Assembly: GCA_030998225.1 (NCBI GenBank)
Contig: JAPYXD010000169.1
Coordinates: 186,001 to 250,000 of the forward strand
Origin: Diplolepis rosae
Taxonomy: Eukaryota > Arthropoda > Insecta > Hymenoptera > Diplolepididae
Direction: 5' to 3'
DNA: 64,000 nt
The translations under genes were made by a program, and so were the position numbers. Shown one piece after another: positions 1 through 8,562 of the stretch (the first letter of the stretch is position 1; each line of letters opens with the position of its first letter). The notes beneath the pieces were generated by a model. It saw only the letters and a list, made by a program, of their open reading frames with translations. It did no database searches and was not told the origin of the DNA.

Positions 1-1918
1 TAGTTCTATATGCCGAAACTATTCTCAGCGCGACAAGTCTCTGCGCCGAGAACAGCTTCTTCTGAATAGCATGGTTTTGCAAGGCATTGGCCCAGACCGG
101 AGCTGCATAAAGCAGCTTCGAATGGACCACGCTCGCCACCAATCTTCTTTTCGCTTCCCTGGGTCCACCAATGTTTGGCATAAGCCGGGCCAAGTTTGCT
201 CCACATTGGATGGCTTTGGCGGCTGCGATCTTTAGGTGTTCGCCAAAGCTAAGCCTACGATCCAGCTGCACCCCCAGGTACTTAATGCTTGTTTTCCACT
301 CGACTTCATGGTCTCCGAGAACGATCCTCGGGTATTGGAAGGATCTCCTGTCCGTAACGAGCAAAGCCTCGGTTTTCTCAGGGGCCAATTTAAGACCTCT
401 GCCATCCAACCAGCGCTTCGCTCGCCACAGACTTTCATTGATCCTCAGCTCTAGGATTCCGACGTCGTCAGCGGCGCACACGACAAGTGCGTCATCCGCG
501 AAGCCGACGATGCTCGTTCCAGCAGGCAGGTCCATGCGCAGGAAATCGTCGTACATGACGTTCCAAACGAGTGGACCCACCCGCGACCCTTGAGGGGCGC
601 CACATGTCATCTCCTCCTTGAGAGACCATTTGTCGCCCTCATATATCACCCACCTGTCGCTCAGATAGTCATCTATCATTCGCAACAGGTAGTCTGGAAC
701 CTTTTTCCGCACCATCGCCTCGATGCAGATGTTCCATCTCGCGGTATTGAACGCATTGCGTATGTCAATGCTAATCAACGCACAGAATCCCTTACGCTTA
801 CCAGTTCCTTTTCTTGCATTTGTGGCGATGTTAACCACAGCTTGGATGGCGTCCACCGTGGACCTGCCTTTCCTGAATCCGAACTGGTTTTCCGAGAGCC
901 CGTTCTCCCCGACCAAGAGAGCCTGAAGCCGTTGTAGAATCAACTCCTCCAGAAGCTTCCCCATCGTATCCAATAGGCATATTGGTCTATACGATGCGGC
1001 ATCCCCTAGAGGTTTGTTGCCCTTCCTCAGCAGGACCAACCTCTGCTTCTTCCAATCTGCGAAGAACCTCCCCTCCCGAAGACAGGAGTTAAAGGCTTCT
1101 AGGAGGATCTCTGGGTACGCCCCGATCACCTCTTTGAGGATCTCGTTCGGCACCCCGTCGATACCTGGCGCTGTATTTGCCTTAAGCCTTCCACCCGCTC
1201 TCTTTAGTTCTTCGAGAGTGAAGAGTTCTTCGCGCCGGACCACGCAGGAACTTCGGTCCTGTCTTTGGAACGGCTCCACGTGTGGAAACAAGCTACACAC
1301 AATGTACTGGACTCGATCGGGATTATCCAGGCCCGGGGTCTTTCTTCTAGCCACCAATCTCTTGGTGACTATTTTGAAGGCGAGACCCCATGGGTCCTTC
1401 TCGACCTCACCGATCAAGTCTTTCCAGCATTGAAGTCGGCTTTTCTTTATGCCTCGCCTCAAAGCTGTTTTTGTCCCTTTCCATGCCTCGTGCAGCGTAG
1501 CATCCCCCTTTGAACGGGTGAATTTTCGCCGCGCTGCGAGGCATTCTCGACGTAGGGCTGCCAACTGGTCGTTCCACCAGTACATCGAACCCTTGGCTTG
1601 CCTGCGCTCACGGCGAGGCATCGAGTAGTCGCAAGCCGCGACCACCTTCTGCCTCACCGAGCGCACAGCAGCTTCAAACGACCCAGCAGGGCAGACCCAA
1701 CCAAGCTCATCGATGAGCCTGGTTTCTTCGAGGTGTTCGCGAAGTCTTTCCCTGCTGAGTCGTCTCGTGTTCCAGGAGGGGCTCCTTCCTTCGCCGCCCC
1801 TACCCTTATCGACCGCCTGGCACCGTTGTTCTAGTGTGAATTCGATGCACCGGTGGTCACTCAAGGTTATTATCTCGAGGACCGACCAGTCGCTTATCCT
1901 TGAAGCGAGGCGAGGTGC
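1..1918 (-). CDS. LINE ORF2, reverse transcriptase part, open to the window edge
   Basis: I translated this frame by hand from 1918 to 1 and found no stop codon in about 639 codons. It holds the fingers/palm motifs of a non-LTR reverse transcriptase in order. These are the DWKKQRLVLL block, SYRPICLL, ENQFGFRKGRST, motif A (SIDIRNAFN), motif B (GAPQGSRVGP) and motif C with FADD in place of the commoner YADD. After these come the LKLAPEKTE and IKYLGVQLD thumb-type blocks. The enzyme copies the element RNA at the nicked target. It is separated from its endonuclease by a frameshift near 1917. The C-terminal end and 3' UTR lie outside the window. Confidence 0.9.
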
Positions 1919-2544
1919 GCAATTGTGAGATCAATTATTGACCCCCCCGCTCCTCGTCTGAACGTAAATTCCCCGCCCTGATTTAAGACGATCAGTTCGT
2001 TCCTAGCGACCATCTCGCCAACCAAGATTCCCCTCCTATCTAGGCGGGCCTCACCCCACTCGGGCGCCTTACTGTTGAAGTCCGCCCCTATGAGGGATCG
2101 CCCGATGGCCTCACGGAGGCTTTCCTCAAGGAGGAGGATCTGGGTCTCAAAGACATCGAAGGGATCGCCGGGGGAGAAGTAGCAGCTGTACACACGCACA
2201 CCCGCCACCTCCACCCAGACGAACCCCGCGTCGGTCTCCAGGAAGTCCCCGACGCCCAAATCAGGGTTACAAACAAGGATGCCGGCCCTCCTTGATGCAT
2301 CCTGATACCAAGCAGAGTTATCGGACCACTTGTACTGCTCACTAATGAGCAGCACATCAGCCCCCCTCTCCCTGGCAGTCTGCATCAGGAGGTCCTGGGC
2401 ATCCTTCCCCCTTCCGAGGTTGAGTTGCAGGAACTTCAATTCCTGCCTCTCAACCTCCGAAGCTCTTCCCGGAAGACCGGGCAGGAGCCGCTCCCCGACA
2501 CATGGGCGACATCTTTTTCGCCCCTGTCTGCACATGACAGGCAC
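1894..2544 (-). CDS. LINE ORF2, endonuclease part (APE-like)
   Basis: N-terminal part of ORF2, an apurinic/apyrimidinic-type endonuclease that nicks target DNA to prime reverse transcription. The domain opens with KFLQLNLGRG, has LISEQYKW, and continues with IGADFNSKAPEWG and a C-terminal SIIDLTIA block. These match the usual order of catalytic and structural motifs in R1-like endonucleases. The frame ends prematurely at 1894, just after SIIDLTIA. The continuation (block ending LSDHRCIEF) is read in the next frame from 1918 onward, so a one-base deletion near 1917 most simply explains the split. The true start is uncertain because the ORF begins inside ORF1. Confidence 0.85.
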   Translation of the reverse strand: MPVMCRQGRKRCRPCVGERLLPGLPGRASEVERQELKFLQLNLGRGKDAQDLLMQTARERGADVLLISEQYKWSDNSAWYQDASRRAGILVCNPDLGVGDFLETDAGFVWVEVAGVRVYSCYFSPGDPFDVFETQILLLEESLREAIGRSLIGADFNSKAPEWGEARLDRRGILVGEMVARNELIVLNQGGEFTFRRGAGGSIIDLTIAHLASLQG

Positions 2545-2876
2545 CTTGGTGGTGCCTTACAGGTCCCGGCCAAGTGTCCCGTGGCGCCGCACCTCCAACA
2601 GGCGTTTTTCCTGTCGGGGTTGCTGCAGCCCCGGGACCCGTGGCCGTACCCAAGGCACCTGAAGCAGCGGGCGACTTCCAGGTGTTCGCGAATGCGGCAC
2701 TCTACCCACCCGATCCTCAACTTACCTAGCTGAAGCAGACGCGCGGCGTCTGCCTCAGCCAGCCGGATCACTGCAGTCTTCACCCCACCAAAGCGGGTGA
2801 AGAGCCTGCAGGACCCCTCAAAAGCCGGTCTGCCCAATGCCAAGCACAGGGCGATACGAAGCCTATTAAATTGATC
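2436..2876 (-). CDS. LINE ORF1 (Gag-like) C-terminal part with CCHC zinc knuckles
   Basis: This is the C-terminal part of a retrotransposon ORF1 nucleic-acid-binding protein. In the family it packages the element RNA in a ribonucleoprotein. The reading frame is open from about 2876 down to a stop at 2436. Two zinc knuckles are visible back to back, beginning CFRCLGYGH and CWRCGATGH, followed by a third cysteine-rich piece with CLSC. The N-terminal half is missing or unrecognisable: an in-frame TGA lies at about 2877-2879 and upstream DNA is AT-rich. The usual start is therefore not present, and this is a truncated ORF. Its end overlaps the start of the endonuclease ORF in another frame. Confidence 0.8.
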   Translation of the reverse strand, partial: DQFNRLRIALCLALGRPAFEGSCRLFTRFGGVKTAVIRLAEADAARLLQLGKLRIGWVECRIREHLEVARCFRCLGYGHGSRGCSNPDRKNACWRCGATGHLAGTCKAPPRCLSCADRGEKDVAHVSGSGSCPVFREELRRLRGRN

Positions 2877-2879
2877 TCA

Positions 2880-3701
2880 AAGATATTCACTAAGAAAGAC
2901 TTCCAGGTACTGCTACCATTTAGTGGAGCCGGGACAATAGAAGCCATTTCACGGAGAGGTAGCTATGGTGGGAATAAACAAGGTGATATCAAAGGGTGTG
3001 TTCTGTTTGTCTTCACCACGGAGATAGCGCTCGTATTTGAATTTAGAAATAAATTTTAAATTTAAATTGTTTCAATTTATATTAAAGTAAAACACAAGTA
3101 AATATAATCGGCCATTCCAAATAATTCATGAAGCAAAGTTCTAGGTTGAGGAGGAATGCAAATAAATACTTACCTGGTTAAATTGTGAGAATAAACTAAC
3201 AAGCACAAAGTTGTACAGTGGAAAAATAAAAAAAAAAACGTTTATATAAAAGAGGGAAACTCAACGTGAGATTTCCACTTGCTTGATAATTTAGGTACAC
3301 TGTCAAATGTTCCTGTCGGTAAACGTTAGTAGCGCAATCTCTTAATTAACATGTAAGCACACTCACTTGCATAATAGTGCAAATACTCTGCCGGTAAAAC
3401 AGCTGATGTCCCAGAGTGCAATGACACTTTCAGAAAACAACAGTTGCGCCACCTATAGGTGAACAACAGCTCAGTCGGTAAGGTAGTAATCTTACATACC
3501 GATGAGATTTCGCAACCCGACAGTGATCTGCAATACCGACTGTCGGTAAGGTAGAGACCAGTGTCTGCTCCGCCGGTAAGTGGAGTCATACCCCCTTTGT
3601 TATACTACTCCCAAACTTAAATACAATTTAAAATTTCTATAGTGAACAATGTAATTATTCTTGGTTAATAGAGTTGTCATCATTTTTGAAATTTTGCATT
3701 T
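2880..3701. other. AT-rich stretch without a recognised gene; cluster of CYGGTAA motifs
   Basis: No convincing coding sequence is seen. Between 3311 and 3580 the heptamer C(T/C)GGTAA recurs five times, at about 3313, 3391, 3474, 3543 and 3573. The copies near 3474 and 3543 share the longer string GTCGGTAAGGTAG. This may be a decayed repeat element. Nothing else stands out. Confidence 0.4.
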
Positions 3702-4523
3702 TTAATTGGGAGTTATGAAATGCCCTGGACATAGAGGTAAATCTTTATGTGAATCATGAAGCTGTTCGGGATATTCAAAATCCACTTCAAGTATAAAACC
3801 TACAGATGAATTATCAGGAATTTTTAAAAAATCAATCATTGAAAAATCTTCTACCCATTCAAAATTTCTGTAAGGTAAAAACTCGCTCATAGCTGCACCG
3901 TACTGATTATTAATATCAAAGTAAATAATATATGATTCGGGTAAATTTGGATCAAAATTGGACTCCATATATCGATTATTTGCTTTTGCATATCTATTAG
4001 AGCATTGAGAGACACCACCTCTAATAGCACTTTTGATGAACAATAACATTTCAGGATCGGTCAACAATTCGAGTTCTATTTTAGTAAATTTTAACATTTC
4101 ATCAAAAGCAAGTCCAGGTGCCGTGTAATAATGCAATGGATCTAAATTATATGTTTTTAAACAATGGCGTCTATGATTTTCAAAAATATCAGATAAAAGT
4201 AGGACATCAGTTTTGAGGTAAAGATCTGAATATTCACCTAAAGTTTTCAAGTTGAAAGTTTCCCAAACTCTACGGGCATGCTGTTAATCTTCATTAGAAA
4301 TACTTGAATTATTTAATTTACAGAAAAATGCCTCTTTTGGGGGTAATTGGTTTTCTTCTAATTTCCCCCAATTATCAATATAACCGTATGGAAATACACC
4401 TTTTCTAGTTAGTAAATTAAATTTATTATCATTCTCACAGTGTCTTTTTGCTATTATTTTTTCATCATTATTGAGAAATAATGCTAATTTTTCAAGACTA
4501 CACGGAAAAAATAAGTTCATCAA
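3702..4523 (-). pseudogene. Polinton/Maverick-type protein-primed DNA polymerase B, C-terminal fragment
   Basis: A fragment of the family-B, protein-primed DNA polymerase of Polintons and related elements. It begins within the SLEKLALFL block and continues through GVFPYGYIDNW. A TAA stop at 4282-4284 lies where the family has a tyrosine, and the same frame continues with [44 protein letters not shown] and polymerase motif A ([12 protein letters not shown]). The frame then ends near 3702, so motifs B and C are absent. The matching N-terminal half lies on the same strand at 12416-14121. The gene was therefore split by about 7.9 kb of foreign DNA, losing a few dozen codons at the join. It is a relic and cannot be active. 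Confidence 0.85.
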
Positions 4524-5034
4524 AATTTCTTGAACTAGTCAACCACTTTTGGATAGGGCACTACATTTTTTAAATTTCCAGCACTTTTAAGTAAAAAGTC
4601 ACAAACTTTCTCGAAAAATCGAAAAAAGTTATAGAATTTTTCAAGAACTAGTACAATAGTAGCAGTTTTCCAATTTTTATTGAATAGTTCTTGATAAAAT
4701 TATGGAAAAGTATCTAACTTTCAGAAAATGTTTTCCAAATTTTAAAAGTTCCGGAATGAAATAATCTTCTCATACAGAAATGAATAAATATGATACGAGT
4801 TAACAAAAGAATCTTTGACTGTTCGCTAAAGTTTCTCGAACTGCCTGACCTGACGCACCACGTTGCGCAGTTGTTAATGTGAAGTGGTGTTAGTGAGAAA
4901 ATAAAACGGAAGACGAACGGTTGCAATAAAAAGGTTAAGTGTAAAATTGGAAAAAATGTGCTGTTATTATTCGAAAGGAGCTTAAAAAATAGCGTGTAAG
5001 TATATTTGTAGATATGTTGTTACCGGTATTGTAA

Positions 5035-5538
5035 TTTGAACATTAAAGTGAATGGCCTTTCCGGTTTTGTAAAGTTGTTTTATTTTCAAAGTACGTCAAC
5101 GTTTCGACCGATTTTTCGGTCCTTATCAAGACATTTTACTTCCAAAGTTTTGTTTTAGTAGAAAAATTTTTTAAAAAATGTAACAATAACGTATAAATGA
5201 TGGAAGCTGCTTGTGTCGTTATCGATCAATATAACCTAAAAAGGTTGACACCAGTTATCCTAACAAAAATTTTTAAAAAATTTAACGAACTCTCATAGCA
5301 ACTAATATGCTATGATGATAATTTTACAATATAACTTTATGCTTTTAAACTTGGATTTTTTTGAAATTTAATTTTTTATAAAAATTTAACCTATCATCAA
5401 GCAATATGAATGGAAGTAAAATACCAAATTTATCATCCACGTCTTGATAAGGACCGAAAAATCGGTCGAAACGTTGACGTACTTTGAAAATAAAACAACT
5501 TTACAAAACCGGAAAGGCCATTCACTTTAATGTTCAAA
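5035..5538. mobile_element. MITE-like element with about 97-bp terminal inverted repeats
   Basis: The left arm (about 5035-5132) is the near-perfect reverse complement of the right arm (about 5444-5538). Each arm starts TTTGAACATTAAAGTGAATG and contains GAC-GTTTCGACCGATTTTTCG on one strand. The interior is AT-rich and non-coding. A 12-bp direct repeat, TGTAAGTATATT, lies at 4995-5006 and 5539-5550. It abuts the right arm but is 28 bp away from the left arm. No transposase is encoded. Confidence 0.8.
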
Positions 5539-6158
5539 TGTAAGTATATTGTTTTGTATTGAATAAGTAATGTTATGAAATATTGCATTTTGGAGCATGG
5601 AGTGACAAAAATTTGGTGAAATGTTTGAGCACGTCGCAAATGTCAAAAAATTCTTTATATTATCTTTCATTTTCATACTTTGATTATATGAACTAAAAAT
5701 GTGGTGCGAAAAACCCTGCCATTTGAAAAATAGTTTCACAATATAACTTCAAAATTTTTGTTCAATTTCTATAAAATTGTTTTAAAAGTAATCTAAATAC
5801 TGTTTTTTTCTTATGTTAAAGCGCATTTTTACACTTATTTCACTCAATTTGCTTAATACGTAAGTAATTAAATTCTAATAATGCAAAAAACTCAATAACT
5901 CATCTATATGCTGAAACGACAAGACAGACAAGACAATCATTCAATTTTCATTGCTTCAAGGCGAACATTTAATTTTTTTCTTAGAGTAGTTTTTACCAAG
6001 TCAAGTCTTTATGTTAATTCACTTATAATTTTGAAGTTCAATTTTCATTATCTGAGGAAAATTCCATGCTTGAAAAACCAGTTGCAAAAATATTATTTCA
6101 ATTCGATATTATCAATTTTTAGTTTAAGTTCCAATTATTAGTATTTTACAGGTAGAAA

Positions 6159-8480
6159 ATGGAAAATTTCGATAAAAGGGTAAGAATAAGGCTTAGGAAA
6201 ATAAATATTTGGGGTGGAAAGTGAATATTATCTGAGAACGTGTGTAGATAAATGAAAATAGTTTGTCAAAATTTGAGACAAGGTAAAAATCTTTCAGAAT
6301 TATCCGGGGCTTTTCGATCCTCTAACTGCCCAGAGTAATCCAGAGGGAGCAGAGGAATATTCGTCGTGGCAGGCACAAAATCGGTCAAGTAATTTGATTG
6401 ATTTGTCTTTAGAGACACATAAAAATACAGAGAGTAAGAATACGGTAGAGTTAGCAAGAAAGGATTCTATCAACGTACTTTAAAACGCTCCTCAAAACGC
6501 ACCGTCAATTAATTCGGAAGATTGGACCTCGTATCCTAATTTTAATGTGAGTACACTATCAATTATGAATAGTTTTTTTACAACATGAAAATAAGTCTAT
6601 TTATTATAAATTTTGTCAATGAAATAAAAATATATGTTTTGAAATAATGCAATTGTAAAATACAAATTAATATACATTTTGTGAAATACAAAATATTTCA
6701 GGAATTGAAGTGTCTTTTGGGCAGTGAATCTAATGCAAAAATAGTGTTTACATCATATGAACACCATGACAAATTAATCACTGAAGCCACCAGAAAACTT
6801 TTGGCGCATACATTCCTTTTCAAGAAAAAGGCGCAATTATTGAAGAATTTTATTAAAGGACAACCGCTTGATGATTGGATGTACGTAATTTTTTTTATTA
6901 TGTACAAAATATAATTAAACATTATCTAATAAATGCTTAAGAACGCTAGAAAACAATAATTTTATCGAAAGAATTGAAAGTGAAAAATGAACGTTTTCTT
7001 TACATCCTTGAATTTTACAATTCCTTTTGCTTTTAAGTTGAAATAACATCCAAATTCACGGTAAATGTTACTTTGAAAATTAATTTACAGTCCAGACAAA
7101 GAAGAATCCAGTTACTTTGCGAACACAATTGCCCGTTTATTTCCATGCGAATTGCCTGAAACTTATTATACTCCATTTCGAGTGGAAAACAATGAGAGGA
7201 TACCGGCAGCTGGACAATTATTAAGCCACTTTGCTTATGTCAAGGGCAACTTGAGAGAGGATGGAATTATAGTGCCGAAGAGTGAATCAAATAAAAAGTC
7301 GTCTGATACTTCTAAAAATCTGAAAGTTCACATAGAGGGTGAGATATTCTTTGGCTACTAAATATAATGTGATGCAGTTTTAAAGATTATAATTATTGAG
7401 TTATTTATTTCCAGCGACTGATAAAGTCAAGCTTGATTATCTGGAGACTCATTCAGATGATCTTGAAATTGTTAAAAAATATTGGACAGATACTCATAGA
7501 TGTCGAAGAAACATTTTACTTATCGAAAAGAAAAGCGTTGACGATTATATGGGCATGTTTAAACCTTTGTTTCTATATGTATTTTAATATTATCTTACAG
7601 GTACAAATAGATTTTGACTTGCTACACGGTGCAAAAAGCAATGTCCTTTTCAGCAAGTGGGCAATTGTACAGGAATATCTCGTCAAACTTTTGAGAGAAA
7701 CAACTCTTTCAAACATTGATAAAATCTATCTGGAAGTCTTGCCCACGTTAACTGCTGGTACATAGCATCATTTTTTTTACCATTTGCCTATAGTATATTT
7801 ACTTTATTATTATTATTTTTTTGTTATCAAACCTTTGCAGATCGCCAGAGTGCTGTTGTGTTTTATTTATTGCCAAACATAATAGCTTCTTCAAACCCAA
7901 ATAAAGGAAGAAAAAGGAAACGCAAGAGCGATCACAATCAAATATCAGAAAAAGAAGTGGAAGAAGCTGCGAAAGCGCAGAGTGAGCCAAAAAATAAGGA
8001 AAACTCGAAGAATAACGAAAACCGAGACTCCTACATTCTGGTGATTCCTATAAGAATATTATTTTCTTGTATTACATTTTTGTCGCAAAGCCAAAGCATA
8101 CAGTATATTTTTATCATTTAATATTACAGACTGAAAATGAAGCGAACGCAAAAGTAGAAGATTTAAAAAGCGTTTTACTTGCTAAAAAATTGACGCTACA
8201 ACCCGTCATTGTTCTTGTAGGAACTATCGTAAATTTCAGAAAAATTTACGTCGTCATCAATGACAATTGGTACGAATCCACTTCTTTTCTGAAGGCTGTT
8301 GACTTGAGCTTCAAGTCCTTTTTTGCGCTTGACTGCAATTATCCTGCTAGTTGTTCAAATATTTGGTTTCTTATTCAATTTGGAATTTACGAAATTCCAC
8401 TTCCTTTAACAGGTGTTGTCTTAAAAGTAAAGACAATAGCAAAGCAAATTGCTGAAGTCTATAAAAGACATAAAAAATAA
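6159..8480 (+). CDS. SAMD3-like (SAM-less) multi-exon gene, accessory gene of a candidate two-gene transposon
   Basis: Seven exons (eight if a 22-nt gap is an intron) fit a single reading frame with GT/AG boundaries: 6159-6179, 6298-6546, 6702-6880, 7091-7338, 7415-7578 joined somehow to 7601-7757, 7841-8040 and 8130-8480. The protein runs from MENFDKR to a lysine-rich end. Blocks such as QIDFDLLHG, RRNILLIEKKSVDDYM and the C-terminal FKSFFALDCNYP region resemble, from memory, proteins annotated in fish and cnidarians as SAMD3-like. No SAM domain is visible, and I infer no biochemical role. There is a lysine/arginine-rich stretch at 7903-7935. Problems: an in-frame TAA at 6481-6483 in exon 2, avoidable by a donor at 6475, and an implausibly short 22-nt gap at 7579-7600 that may be a frameshift. 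The gene ends 82 bp before the next gene on the same strand. Confidence 0.6.
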
Positions 8481-8562
8481 GAATCGTTTAAAGTTTTAGT
8501 ATTTTTGTCGATAAAAGCTCCTCTTTTGTTTATGTTTGTTTTGAACTTGCGCGTTTGTAAAT

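Larger units (their letters stand above)
1..2876 (-). mobile_element. R1-clade non-LTR retrotransposon (LINE), truncated by window edge
   Basis: Read on the minus strand, this stretch has the order zinc-knuckle ORF1, APE-type endonuclease, reverse transcriptase. That order is typical of R1-clade LINEs. ORF1 and ORF2 overlap by about 100 bp in different frames, as is common in the clade. The 5' side fades out near 2876, where an in-frame stop precedes the recognisable ORF1. The 3' side continues past position 1. The element is much more GC-rich than the surrounding DNA, so it looks like a fairly recent arrival. One single-base frameshift near 1917 separates endonuclease from reverse transcriptase; the rest is open. 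Confidence 0.9.

Noticed and set aside
171..1928. Plus-strand open frames of 60-140 codons over the first 2 kb
   Set aside because: They are antisense to the fully open LINE reverse transcriptase and endonuclease and have no recognisable motifs.
3326..3589. 87-codon minus-strand frame
   Set aside because: No homology-like motif, and it lies in the CYGGTAA repeat cluster; probably chance.
4559..4575. CACTA-like start at the left edge of the polB-splitting insertion
   Set aside because: No matching inverse end was found near 12.4 kb, so it is treated as chance.
5434..5490. Hammerhead-ribozyme-like string (TTGATAA, GACCG/CGGTC hairpin, GAAAC)
   Set aside because: The conserved CTGATGA core is not met (TTGATAA), and I could not close all three stems, so it is not called as a ribozyme.
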